Below are positions 12,517 through 23,803 of a DNA stretch of 64,000 nucleotides, piece by piece. A model generated the notes under the pieces. The model was not told the origin of the DNA. It ran no database searches and worked only from the letters and a program-made list of their open reading frames with translations. Every line of letters starts with the position of its first letter. The first letter of the stretch is position 1. The translations under genes were made by a program, and so were the position numbers. This stretch comes from Hypericum androsaemum. Lineage: Eukaryota; Streptophyta; Magnoliopsida; Malpighiales; Hypericaceae. The stretch is taken from the NCBI GenBank assembly GCA_963995505.1, contig OZ023188.1, positions 2,666,001-2,730,000 of the forward strand, written 5' to 3'.

Positions 12517-13003
12517 TCACGAACAGCTGGCGGTGAAAGACGACTGGTAGCCCGCCGACGACTGGCCGTCGTGCCTCCGGTACAAATCGTACGGCTCCCT
12601 GAGGTAGTCCACGGGGCAGGGGGTATTCTCGTCGAGGCGGTTCCACGGCTTGCCCTTGCCGCTCCAGTGGAGGAAGCTGACCGGTCCGGGGTGGAGCGAC
12701 CGGCAGATGCCCTTCACATTGTGCCCGCCGAGCCCGTGCTGGTTCCACCGGTGATCGATTGACTCCAAATCGCCAGCGAACACCAGCAAGAACGGCGGGA
12801 GCGAGCCGAGGTCGTAGATCCGGTGCTTCTTCTGGACGTGCATCCACTTCTCGAGCTGCTTCCGGAAGTTCCCCCTCCTCCACCGGACCAAATCGATGAC
12901 CATCACGCCGGTGTTGAAGTAGCACGGGCGCTTCTTCCGCGTCGGAAATGCGGATCGGTGGAGCTCGGCGTCGGACCAGAAGGAGTCCGTGAAGAAAAGG
13001 TGA
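12517..13003 (-). pseudogene. Captured 3' part of a galacturonosyltransferase-like (GATL, GT8) gene
   Basis: Read on the minus strand from about 13003, the frame gives [62 protein letters not shown] and [18 protein letters not shown], ending in a stop at 12517-12519. These are the C-terminal half motifs of the GT8 GATL family (HxxGxxKPW metal/sugar-binding block included), which acts in pectin or xylan synthesis in the Golgi. The N-terminal half, with the DxD motif, is missing because the piece begins next to the right TIR. The frame is uninterrupted, so the capture is not ancient, but no start of its own is visible. Confidence 0.87.
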
Positions 13004-13225
13004 AGATGCAGGGAAGAAGATGAGTTTTTTATTTAACATTGGAGGGTATTTTGGTCATTTCAGGTGGGGGTTCACCGGAGAAAAAGGAATATTCCGGCTC
13101 CAGGGACCCGAGAGTCTATTATCATCAAAACTTAAGGACGGGAAAATCATTTTTCAAAATCCAGGGACCCTAGGGGGAGGGCGACCAAAGTACAGGGAGG
13201 TGAGGGTAATTTGCCCTATAAATTA

Positions 13226-15100
13226 TAATGTATTGGTGCTGAGTATTACATCTTCTCTTAAAAAAAAGAGTATTACATCTGTTAAAAGTTAAAACTGAAA
13301 TGAACGACGAGCGTGGGATCACGCTCAACAAGCGCGAATGGACATGAACTTCCCACGGACACACGTAAAAACCCACCATCTGATGACATTGCGTGAAATT
13401 AGAAAGTTTAAGAAAGCGACGGCTTTTGTCCGGTCACGACCAGTCGCACATCTCTCCTCGTGCTAATCGCATGAAGAAAAGACCCTTCATTATTAAGATA
13501 AAAGGGACAGTGCAGGGGTTGGTTTTAAATCAAAAATTTTATATATATTTAAAATTTTACGGATTCCACTTTTAAAAGATTTTAGTATGAATATCAACAT
13601 AGTACAAAAGTTAATTTTGAATTCGTACACATTGTAATGTTCACTTCAAGCGATTCTGTTTAATTATAAGTGTTGTGAGCTAGTTTGTAATTACAAATTT
13701 AAAAATTCTAACAAATAGAAGACGGGGCCCACTGAGGTGATCATAATCCAATTATTTTATCTGTCTGCTTCCAATCATCATTATCCGCTCCTTCGAAATG
13801 ATGGTTGTCCAAGCCTAACTGGCTGGGCCCCATTGGGCCCTGCACTTAGGTGCATGTGCAAACAAGCAGAGGATTATTGTGGGCCCTACCAGAGATTCGA
13901 TCACGCTCGTCCAAGCTTGCGCTTGAGTTGGATTGCGGCCGTTGGTGAAAATAGAAAGAGAATATAAACGAGATGATCGGAATTGCTGTTCTAAATAATT
14001 GGAAGTGCTTTTCTAAAGTATTGGAATTGCTTTTTTTGGATGACATGAAAATCCAGTGTCGATAACATTCGAAAGATTGGATAACGTTGCTATTCTGTTA
14101 TCGCGACAATGTTTGTTCAATAATTGCACACGAGACTGATTTTTTTTTTGACTGATACTAAAATTTCTTGTATTTCATTTAACTGTCAAGTAAAATCACT
14201 TCACAAAAAGAAATTGATAAGTAAAATCAAACCAATACTTTGGTTATTTGTTTGCCAATAGTAGATTTCATCTAATTTAAGCAATGCGCAATGCCAGGAG
14301 ATACAATACTATACTTATATTCTTGATTGTACGTAATATATTGATATATATATATAGTTACTTAATTCAGACTCGTGAACAATAAGATTTTATGTTGTCT
14401 ATTCTTTTAGAAAATTATGCTATTTCTTACGAGATTCGAAATTAAATTATAATTCAAAATATTTTCTGCTCTATTCCATATTTATAAAAATTATTCTTGA
14501 AATTTTGATTAAATCAAATCCGAGTTTGTTGCTTGTTACTCATTAAATCGATTAAGGATAGATGTTGGGTTTTCAATTCACCTAAGAATGTTAATGGAAT
14601 TGTGGTATTTTTTATTCAAAGATGGCTGGAAGTTGTTGCCCTGGCCCACCTTGCTGTTTCAATGCATGTTATGAAGATTCATGTGATACGCATATTATGG
14701 TCTCTGTGTGGTTGGCATTCAGAGAGAGACAGAGGAATGGAGTTGCGTTGTAATCTTATTCCATTGGATTTCCATGTTTGGTGTCTCGTTGTTTTTTTTC
14801 TAGATCACCCAAAATTTAGAGCGATAACTAATTTAGATTTATGTAGATTAAAAATTTTAAAATGTAATAAATTTTTCGCAACAAATATTTAATTTTTTTT
14901 TCAAAAGGTATTTAAGTCACAGTGTTGTCAAATTTAAGGAGGTTCCAAGTTCAAACTCTAACAATAGTGTAAAAAAATTACGTCTAAAAAAATATTTAAC
15001 ATTTTGCATTTTAATAACGCGACTCAAAATATTAGAATTAAATTAGAACAACTTTAAGTTTGGTTTCTCGTTAAGCAACTTTTTGGGAATATTTTTCATG
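13226..15100. other. No gene seen
   Basis: AT-rich intergenic DNA with scattered short ORFs that show no domain, ending at the target duplication of the TRIM. Confidence 0.5.
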
Positions 15101-15105
15101 ATATT

Positions 15106-15365
15106 TGTGATACCCCGAAAATGATATGTTCTGTCTGAAAGTCATAAGTGATTTGATTGGTACTATCCACATCAACAATGTACACTTTCATGTCTGACAC
15201 ACATCTTGAGAGAACTCCAAGGTTAAACGCGTTTGGCCGAGAGTAGGATCATGATGGGTGACCTCCTGGAGAGTTTTCCAGGATGCGTGTGAGTGAGGAC
15301 AAAATACACTGGAAAAGACTCGTGTTGGTTTGTGGAGGCAGTCGGTCAAATCACGAGGCATTATA
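15106..15365 (+). repeat. TRIM 5' LTR
   Basis: Starts TGTGATA and ends ..TTATA, where the right LTR has TTACA, so the terminal CA has decayed in this copy. Confidence 0.85.
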
Positions 15366-15450
15366 TTTGGTATCAGAGCAAATACGATTCTGGGACTGTT
15401 CTGTAATCTGTCTGGCGCGACGAGGACGTCGCGTATTTAAGGAGGGTGTA

Positions 15451-15710
15451 TGTGATACCCTGAAAATGATATGTTATGTCTGAAAGTCTTAAGTGATTTG
15501 ATTGGTACTATCCATACCAACAAGATGCACCTTCTTTTCTGGCACACATCTTGAAAGAACTCAAAGGTTAAACGCGTTTGGTCAGGAGTAAGATCAGTAT
15601 AGGTGACCTTGTGGAAAGTTTTCCATGATGCATATGAGTGAGGACAAAATACGCTAGAAAAAACTCGTGTTAGTTTGTAGAGACAATCGGTCAAATCACG
15701 GAACGTTACA
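15451..15710 (+). repeat. TRIM 3' LTR
   Basis: Starts TGTGATA and ends TTACA. It is immediately followed by the ATATT duplication. Confidence 0.88.
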
Positions 15711-15715
15711 ATATT

Positions 15716-18206
15716 GGTGTGACCACATTTTTAGTATATTCATGACCCGGCTACTTGAAGTAACAATTATTGGGAGACCTAGGCAATGTGCGGTGACCTG
15801 TGAAGTAGCCCATAATTGCATGGCCCCATGGGCACGAAGTTTTTTAGTTGTGCACATTGATCACAAGAACCTTATTTTTAAATTTAAAATTTTTGTTCCT
15901 TTCAAAATATAAAAAATTTATTAATCCTTAATTAAAGATTTTGGGTTCATCAGAATTCTAAACTAGTGTGAGAGCATTTTCATGTGTCATGCATGTTTAC
16001 AAAATCAATAATTTACAAATTCCAGCTTGATAGAAATTTGTACGTTGTTTTTTAAAAACAAAATATTATTACTTTTTAAAAAAATACCAAGATGATCTTT
16101 ACATCATATGTACATCGAGTACGGTAGCTAAATTACTAAATAATTATATATCTTAATTAAATTACGATAAGAGCTATCTATGTCTGAGATACGTTGCTGG
16201 GAATTTTTTCGTACTTCAAAAGAATACTTGTAGGTTAGTTATATTATATTGACGGTGACAAATTACTTCTACGCCTTTTTTTAGTGAATTTGTAGAAATG
16301 GAAAAAATACTCTTACTTTATTCGTCAAACTCTTTCCGTACCAAGTGAAACACTATAATTAATATAAAAAATTATATTACTAGTTAATTCAAGTATTTGT
16401 TAATAATTAGATGCGTTTCTTTTGACCGAATTAAGGGACACGGTGATTATTATGAGCAAATCGTCTATCTTCTCCAACAAGTTAGAATTAATTTACGTTC
16501 AGATAGGTGGATCTTTATTGCAGGGAGCAGGTTTCCCCCTAACTGCTATAATTAAAGATGGTTTGAAAGTTGAATCACGAAACACGTTTCGCAGATCGGT
16601 CAATTAAAATGACATTAATTAGCGTCTGTTTATATCGTGCCAAAATAGGTCGACCGAACAATTAAGATTTTTCTGGTCAGGATTATGAATTTGGGGTGTG
16701 ATTTTTGAAGTCGTTGACGAATTAGGTGCAATTCATTAATCATTATTAGTCAGATTTCGGTTTTATTAATTTTTATACTAATTTTTTTTGAAAAATATAA
16801 TTTTATACCATGACATTCGCGTGGGTTTAAACTTGGAGCTCCTTGAAATTTACGTACTACTAGACAACATGTTCTTTGGCTTTATATCACCTGATATCAA
16901 GACATTCACTAGGTCGACTAATTCAAGTTTGATATAGATGAGACATTTGAACAAGTATTTAGCACTTTTGCGTTTTCAAAATTCGAAGTGAAAACTTTTT
17001 TTTTGAGAAAAAAACTATTTTTTTGAGAAAACTTTTTCGTTAAACTAGAATAACATCCTTACTAATGAATATATAATATTTTTTTGGTAGCTTTCGATTT
17101 TATTCGGTAAAAAATGAAACGACTACTCTACTCTTATTATTGGTGCAGTAATTAAGGCTGTCTCGCCCACGGAGAACCTGAACAGTTATATATAAGAAAA
17201 ACTAATTAACATGCAATTCGTCTACCATAAAAAATATTTATTACAATTTGTGTCACAGTCAAAGAGTCAACACGAAAGCAAGTAAAAATACCAACCCAGT
17301 AGCACATAAAAGCACATAGAACGGTTGAACAAAACTATTGTACATTGTCATCCAATGTTTATTTCACCCTTGGTAAGGTTCGATTCCTCAATACCTGCGC
17401 GTGGCTCCGCGGTCCAGCCCCGATTATGGGCGCAGAACTATCGCTTCCGAGTATATGGAACTTGAACCAGAAATATCGTATAAAGTTTTATGACGATTCT
17501 CGAAACCATAAATTATAGTTGAATTAGTGGCTAACTTTTTTCTATTTGAAAATTTTAAAAAGATTCACGATTTAGTCAAAAAGTAATAAATATATGATCT
17601 GGTTTGGCGGTTCTCTAAAACACAGGACATGAACTTTCATAAAAAATGCCGGGAAGGTTCGTGGAATTGTGGCCAGAGATCAAGTTTTAGTTACGAAAAC
17701 TGCTTGCTGGGCGATTAGATCCGGCCCGCGACCACCCCTACACCCGCCCAGCCTGCCACGCGGACGAGAAATTGATCGAGCGGCATGGAGTTCCCAATAT
17801 ACCCTCGATAATTTCTGTTTGTTGGATGAAAGAGCAATTGATCTGGTATTCAGGAAGCTCCAATGAAATTGCTGCGTAAACTTCCTGGATCTATGAGTAA
17901 TTTACCATGGTTTACTCATGACCTGGTCAATACAGTAACCTACAGGCTACAGGCCCTATGTCACCAATGAACCAACCACGACAAGTTTAGCTTTTCCCTG
18001 TCCTTCACTTATATTTACAAATTAGAACCTTGGGGGTGCCAGTAAAGTGAAAACAAACGAACCGGGTAAATATTTATTCTTTTATAACATATTGTATCTA
18101 GATATCAACTAATCGACTAGTCTAAATTTAAACATAATATAACTTTTGAATGATAAAAACATTCTGTCATTAAATATTTACACTGTTTAGTAAATCGCAT
18201 GGGAGG
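15716..18206. other. No gene seen; one possible SINE head
   Basis: AT-rich intergenic DNA. At 17377-17387 GGTTCGATTCC is a perfect Pol III B box, followed by a GC-rich stretch to about 17445. A weak A-box-like CGGTTGAAC lies near 17322. Without a tail or target duplication this is only a possible tRNA-derived SINE remnant. The short ORF at 17669-17866 has no recognisable domain. Confidence 0.45.
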
Positions 18207-18215
18207 TTATTTTTA

Positions 18216-18750
18216 GGAAAAAGTTCACCAAAGTACCCTATAGTTTCACTTTTTTTTTACCTTAGTACCATGCGGTTTTGACTTTTTCTTTATAGGTGAC
18301 AGAAGTTTAGACAAATGACATTTTTGGTGACAAAATTTTAACCAGGGTTAATTTTTCCAGCTAGACCATACATATCAACGCCATGATATCGCCACATCGT
18401 ATTTTTATATCTTAAGTGGCGATGACGTGACAAAATTACAAAATCTCAAAAGTCAAAATTACAAAATTGCCACATCGCCAAGACTTTTGTAATTAGGGTT
18501 AGAAAAATTAATGGATTGAGATTTTTTAATTTTGCCACGTCATCGCCACTTGGGATATAAAAATGCGACATGGAGATGACGTGGCGTTGATGTGTATGGT
18601 CTTGTTGGAAAAATTAACTATGGTTAAAAATTTGTCACAAAAAATGTCACTTTTCGAAACCTTTATTACCTAAAAAGAAAAAGTCAAACCACAAGGTACT
18701 AAGATAAAAAAACGTGAAACTACATGGTACTTTAGTGAACTTTTTTTCCC
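18216..18750. mobile_element. Foldback Mutator-like MITE
   Basis: Nearly the whole 535 bp is two inverted arms of about 250 bp. The left end (g)GGAAAAAGTTCACC pairs with the right end, and the phrases 'aaagtacc', 'gactttttctt', 'tcaacgcca' and 'aagtggcgatgacgtg' occur in both arms. A perfect 9-bp duplication TTATTTTTA flanks it (18207-18215 and 18751-18759). It is noncoding, and its transcript would fold into a long hairpin. Confidence 0.88.
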
Positions 18751-19134
18751 TTATTTTTATGATCTAAAAGCCATAGTTTTTTTGGAGAAATAAAATTTAG
18801 TCGGATTGACTTAAATCCCAGGCTTTAGGTGATATTATGTTTTATTTTCATCCCAAACAAAAAAAATTTATATTTTTGCAAGAGTTAGGAATTGATTTAT
18901 CCATCTCTGAAAAAAATAAGGTAGGATCCGTTGTCATTCTACTACCAAGTAAGAGTAAAACCATGGTGTTTGAGACAATTGGCTTCCAGACAAATAGTCA
19001 TGATTGAACTTACACAAGCAAACAATACATTACATACACAGGTAGAAAATAAGGATACAAAACAAACACATAATACCCACTGGACCACTCCCATCCCCCT
19101 CTCTCAAGACCCATCCATCCACCTCTCTCCTCTC

Positions 19135-19141
19135 TATATAA
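19135..19141 (+). promoter_or_regulatory. Candidate TATA box of the HD-Zip II gene
   Basis: TATATAA in a C/T-rich context, about 195 bp before the start codon, followed by a C/T-rich leader typical of plant 5' UTRs. Confidence 0.55.
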
Positions 19142-19332
19142 CCCCACACCCACTATTCTCCAATCCCACACACATCCAGAACTCGCCATATACCCTCTTC
19201 TTCTTTCATTCTAAAAAAAAAACCCCTCTTCTTCTCGCTCTTCCCCTCTCCTCCTTGTAAAAAACCCAGCTTCTATAATTTGGATTCAGGAGTTGTTTAA
19301 GAAAGAAGGGTTTCCAAATTGGGATCAAGAAG

Positions 19333-20855
19333 ATGATGACTGGGAAGGATCATGATTTGGGTTTGAGTCTAAGCTTGAGCTTCCCTTCAAACCACCAACA
19401 ACAACAACAACAACAACCTCCTCCCAATTTGCATCTAAATCTCATGCCTCCTCTAATAAGGGTCCCATCTTCTGGGTGCAACAATATCCCTCAAAAGCCC
19501 TCATGGATGACCAACTCTTTCCCTTCTTCAGGTAACCACAACTTTGTTCAATGTGAAGCTTTTAGATTTTACACATGCAAAGGGAATGGATTTTCAGATC
19601 TAAAGTCCCTCCCTTTCCCACTAAAGTTCCTATTTTTATCCTATAATTATCCCAAAGTCCCAATCTTTAGTCCAATTTTCACATACCCACTTCTTGAATC
19701 TCTGACCTTTTAATGAAATTTCCCACCTTTATTATGATACTAACCCATGATCTCTTGCATGCATGCAGATCCAAGCTGCGATCCTTCGCGAGCCGATGCC
19801 AGATCGTTCCTCCGGGGAATCGACGTGAACCGGCTCCCATCGACGGCGGTAGACGCCGAGGAGGAGGCCGGCGTCTCCTCCCCGAACAGCACCATATCGA
19901 GCGTGAGCGGGAAGAGGAGCGAGAGGGAGATAGTCCACGGGCTAGACGATCCCGACAACGACAGGTCGTGTTCGAGAGGGAACAGCGACGAGGAGGACGG
20001 AGAAAACTCGAGGAAGAAGCTTAGGTTGTCCAAAGACCAGTCCGCTGTTCTTGAAGAGAGCTTCAAAGACCACAATACTCTCAATCCAGTAAGTTAAAAA
20101 ATATTCTCTCCGCCATTTTTGAGGTGATTTTGTGTTTTCTACTTTCTAGAGGCTGATTGGGGTTTTTTTTGGTTAATTCTCTTGCAGAAGCAAAAGACGG
20201 CGTTGGCGAAGCAACTGGGCCTCAGGCCCAGACAAGTGGAGGTGTGGTTCCAAAACAGAAGGGCAAGGTGAGCCATTTTCTTTCTTTTTTTCTCTGTATA
20301 GAAGTAGTGTTATCCCACCCATTAGCTTAGTCAAAGGGTCGGTGAGTCAATTCTCACCCTTGCAGAAATTTTGTTTCAGAGAAGAACAAAGTTCAATGTT
20401 GTTTAGAGTCCCGGAGTTTAAGACTAATCTGCCTAATATTTTGACACCCAAAATAAAAATCTCAATTTCTCGGTTTCGAGTATTGGATCAGTCGGGCTAA
20501 TAAGTATTTTATAACGATGATCAGGACGAAGCTGAAGCAAACAGAAGTGGACTGCGAGTTCCTGAAGAGGTGCTGCGAGAATCTAACGGAGGAGAACAGG
20601 CGGTTGCAAAAAGAGGTCATAGAGCTGAGAGCACTGAAGCTCTCCCCGCAGCTCTACATGCAGATGACCCCACCAACCACCCTCACAATGTGCCCCTCAT
20701 GTGAGCGTGTCGGGGTCCCACCACCATCCCCCTCTTCCTCCGTTGACCACAGGGCCCACCGCCACAACTACCACCACCAGGTCCACCAACGGCCCATGCC
20801 CATCTCCCAGTGGGGCCCGGCTGTCCCTTACGATGCCCATCGACCCCGGTCCTGA
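19333..20855 (+). CDS. HAT4: HD-Zip class II transcription factor, HAT4/ATHB-2 type (4 exons)
   Basis: Proposed CDS: 19333-19531, 19769-20088, 20188-20267, 20525-20855; 930 bp, 309 residues, all introns GT-AG and in phase. Residues 9-15 are an LxLxLxL (EAR) repression motif followed by a short poly-Gln run. A conserved class II block, [12 protein letters not shown], follows. The homeodomain runs from about 148 ([10 protein letters not shown]) through helix 3 ([11 protein letters not shown]) to about 204. A leucine zipper follows (about 205-240), and CPSCE at 256-260 is the redox-sensing signature of class II. The ending, DAHRPRS, closely resembles that of ATHB-2. The family represses transcription from dimeric pseudopalindromic sites and acts in shade avoidance and auxin response in the nucleus. 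Class is certain; the exact paralog (HAT4 rather than HAT1/2/3) is inferred. Confidence 0.93.
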
Positions 20856-22570
20856 CCAGGGGTAGTTTGGTCATTTCGTTAGGTCTCTAATTAGTTGGAG
20901 GAGACGAGAAACAGTTGCAACATCTCACCTTTAATTTATTTTATTTCTATTTTTTTTTTGCCTTGTGTTAATGTCTTAAGGTCTAAGATATGGTGGTTGG
21001 GGGGTTATGGTGGGTCTCTTATGTTTTGTAAAATTTGACCCACCAATGGTTTTTTTCTTTACTAGAGGGTTTGACGAAGTTAGCTTAATACTTAATTGTA
21101 GTGCTAATCGTGATTAATGATATGCTTCTCTCTCTTTTTTTTATACCAATATTATCCGAACAATATTGGATGATAAAATATGTCTAACAAGTATTTATCG
21201 TTATTGATTTTTGAAAATTCGAACCCGAAATTTTCTCTTGATCCAACTCCATAGTCTCTCTAGTCTAGCTTTTGCAAAAGTTGGGAAACGTTTGCTTTTG
21301 GAAGCGAGGACGTTGGCTGTAAAGTTGTAGCATGTACTCTAATTAATTAATTAATTAAACCAAGTGAAGATCTACTATTGGGTATTCTCTTATAGGTATC
21401 CTATGACAAGTCTGATGGTTGACAGTGAGATAATCCATTTTCTAAATTCAAATTATTCATTTATTTGTCAACTATGAGTATTAACTATTAAGTGGATAGG
21501 GAATTTCTAGTGCATGATGACACCTTCATCCTTAGTGAATATACAGGTTAATTAACGACTTGCATAATTATAATAGGAAGTGATTTCCAAAACATAAAAT
21601 TGAGCTAAATAGGACATACTAACGAGAGAGGTACATATGCCGGTGTGCCTATATACATCCAAATATTTTTCAATATGCGGTCTACAATTCAGATCGTCAA
21701 CGTGTTCAAATCCAATAAATATCTGAATAACCTCTCTTCTCATAAAATTCAACTTCATGAGAAGAATCAGGAAATCTGGTTATCTTTTTTTTCTAAAAGA
21801 TGGGAAGTGGCCGTCCTCTTTGTCACCTGGGAAAGCGGTTTCCAAAGCGACGTGCGCCAATAACTTTTGCAAGATTAGGACAAAGCACGATGCCTGATGG
21901 AAAGCATCAATTGACTAAAATCAACGTATCGAATTGATAACATTGGTTGTTGATCGATCCATGCTCCCAAGATAACCAAACATCCTTTAGTTTGAGCTTA
22001 TCTTAATTGATTAAATAGCGAAAATTCCATTTCACTATTTCATCACACGAGTTGGGTCATGATTTATTTTATATCATGTGAAGCATAAAAAAAAGGTGAT
22101 CAAAAGTGTGAGGTTTCTCATCGTTATGACTGAATTGGGATCCTGTATCTCGATAAATCATGAATCGGATCAATTTGTTAAGTAAATAACTAGGAGTTAT
22201 AACGAGCAATTAAACTGAGAAATTACAAAGAGATGAAGTGGGCCATGGGCCATTAGGGTCAACACAGCCTAGAAACTTCTTGGGCCTCAAAGTTGGCCTT
22301 CTTAGAAAGACAAGACGCACATGTCCAATGAGCCCCCCACCACTAGTGTCTCCAAAATCATCTTTTGCCATTTCAAAAACTAGAGAATTTGATTAAACTT
22401 CTTATCATTCGAATTAACTTCAATCTTCAATAATGCATAAGTTGGCCAATAAGAGAATTTAATGATGCAACCATAATGCTTCATATCACTGTTTTAATTT
22501 GCACGTTGTCCAAATGCACGAGACAAATTCCGAGTAATTTTAAAGTGAGAATACACCAAATCTTAACCAG
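20856..22570. other. 3' flank of the HD-Zip gene and intergenic DNA
   Basis: T-rich 3' UTR-like sequence after the stop, then AT-rich DNA without a supported gene. Short ORFs near 21552-21863 overlap on both strands and show no domain. Confidence 0.5.
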
Positions 22571-23803
22571 TCAGCTAGAAAAGTTTCTAGCGAACTGTCC
22601 ACTCTTAATAGACTCAATCCTCTGCAACCTGATCTGCTCCCTAAACCGGGCTATGAACTCGTCAGCTTTTTTGTCCACGTCAGGCCCTCCATCACCGGAG
22701 CTCCCTTGACCAGCGCCTTCTTCCTCGTTTCCCGAACCTGCAGCCGCCATTGATTCGTAAGCGCAACCCGCATTGTCGTCCTCCTCTTCGGATTCCGCCA
22801 TCGCTCTCTTATCCACTTCCAAGTCCTTGTCCTTTCTTGGCCCGGCAAGCCGATCGCCGCTTCTAATAGTCCTCACAGACCTTGGAAAGTTCGAGCCCTT
22901 GGCTGCTTCAACACTGAAGCTTCTCCTCAGGTCCTTCTCAGGAAAGATAACCTGATGATGATCATCATCTTCATCTTCGTGATTAGCTACCCTATATCTT
23001 TCCTTCATCGACACTGCCTTTCGAAACAGTTGTGGAGGCGGAGGAGGTGGCGGGGGCGGCCTGTACAAGCCCTTCTTCCTTACGAAGTCCTCCGCCATTT
23101 TTCCTCTCGTCTCCGAGGAGAAAGAAGCAGACGAAGCCAACTTCCTCGGCGAAGAGATCATTGAAGCTTGAGCCTCAGGATGATCATCATCTCCTATATA
23201 TATCCTCCCTGGTATCGATCTCCACGGACTCGGAGAAGGACCCACCACTTGATCTGCACCTAAAGAATGAGACTTAAGCCTCCTAACAGGCAAAAGGAGA
23301 GGCTTTTCACTTGCTATAGAGCTAATAATACTATTCTCTTCTTCCCCAAGAACCGGATTTTCTTCGGCTACAACAACCATAGGGTCGTTCCTCAAGTACT
23401 GGTTGCTCCAAGACTGGAACTTCTCCCCATCCGAAGAAGATGGGGACGACCCAGTTGGGATATCGGATTCTTCCCCGAAGATCGAGCATTGGATCAATCT
23501 AGATACATACGATTGAGCATTCGAGTAGTAGTTGTTGCTCTTGTTTTCTTTCTCGGGTTCGTCATCGATCCGGCGGCTGAATAGGCCATAAGAGATGGCT
23601 ATACCGACGAAGACGAGGTGGAGGAACTCCCACCCTCTGGTGTTGAGGGTCTGGTTGATGAAGTCCGGAGCTTGGGAAGGGAAAATGGCGAGTATGATCA
23701 AGAAGGTTGAGACTATTAGGGTTTTGTAAAGGAAATGGTGATAGAACTTGCTAGGGTTTACTTGTTGCTGATGCTGTTTGGTGTACAGGTTTGCGTCTTC
23801 CAT
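22571..23803 (-). CDS. DUF4408/DUF761 membrane protein (cotton-fibre-expressed-like), single exon
   Basis: The intact 410-residue frame starts at ATG 23803. Two hydrophobic segments near the N-terminus (about 27-42, TLIVSTFLIILAIF, and 60-75, FLHLVFVGIAISYGLF) form the DUF4408 membrane part. The middle is long, polar and probably disordered, with a run of nine prolines near 255 and several Ser/Glu-rich stretches. The C-terminus has the DUF761 signature VDKKADEFIARFREQIRLQR. The family is plant-specific and its function is poorly known; some members are annotated as hydroxyproline-rich or cotton-fibre-expressed. A GA-rich stretch (C/T-rich on the coding strand) from 23807 to about 23990 looks like its 5' UTR. 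The gene is tail-to-tail with the HD-Zip gene, about 1.7 kb away. Confidence 0.88.
   Translation of the reverse strand: MEDANLYTKQHQQQVNPSKFYHHFLYKTLIVSTFLIILAIFPSQAPDFINQTLNTRGWEFLHLVFVGIAISYGLFSRRIDDEPEKENKSNNYYSNAQSYVSRLIQCSIFGEESDIPTGSSPSSSDGEKFQSWSNQYLRNDPMVVVAEENPVLGEEENSIISSIASEKPLLLPVRRLKSHSLGADQVVGPSPSPWRSIPGRIYIGDDDHPEAQASMISSPRKLASSASFSSETRGKMAEDFVRKKGLYRPPPPPPPPPQLFRKAVSMKERYRVANHEDEDDDHHQVIFPEKDLRRSFSVEAAKGSNFPRSVRTIRSGDRLAGPRKDKDLEVDKRAMAESEEEDDNAGCAYESMAAAGSGNEEEGAGQGSSGDGGPDVDKKADEFIARFREQIRLQRIESIKSGQFARNFSS

Larger units (their letters stand above)
11606..13216. mobile_element. Pack-MULE (TIR family GGGCAAATTACCCTC) carrying parts of two host genes
   Basis: The 1611-bp element has terminal inverted repeats of about 215 bp: 11606 onward matches the reverse complement of the stretch ending at 13216, including the shared phrase 'gggtccctggattttg'. 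A perfect 9-bp duplication TATAAATTA lies at 11597-11605 and 13217-13225, diagnostic of the Mutator superfamily together with the long TIRs. There is no transposase. The GC-rich interior holds an ARIA-like gene start on the plus strand and a GATL 3' part on the minus strand, described separately. The TIR family is shared with the element at 39974-40924. Confidence 0.93.
15106..15710 (+). mobile_element. TRIM (terminal-repeat retrotransposon in miniature), complete
   Basis: Two direct repeats of 260 bp (15106-15365 and 15451-15710) begin TGTGATACC(C/T)(C/T)GAAAATGATATG and share 'aaacgcgtttgg' and 'gagtgaggacaaaatac'. Between them lie only 85 bp. Directly after the left repeat, TGGTATCAGAGC (15368-15379) matches the initiator-tRNA-Met primer-binding site. 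Directly before the right repeat, AAGGAGGGTG (15439-15448) is a polypurine tract. A perfect 5-bp duplication ATATT flanks the element (15101-15105 and 15711-15715). It has no coding capacity and must be mobilised in trans. The LTRs are noticeably diverged, so it is not recent. Confidence 0.93.

Noticed and set aside
12500..13039. 179-residue minus-strand ORF in the Pack-MULE
   Set aside because: It is a different frame of the captured GATL piece and has no domain of its own.
14533..14892. 119-residue ORF on plus
   Set aside because: AT-rich, no domain, no splice or start context, no similarity to a known family by eye.
18931..19260. 109-residue ORF before the HD-Zip gene
   Set aside because: It spans the candidate TATA box and C/T-rich leader, so it would lie largely upstream of the transcript; no domain.
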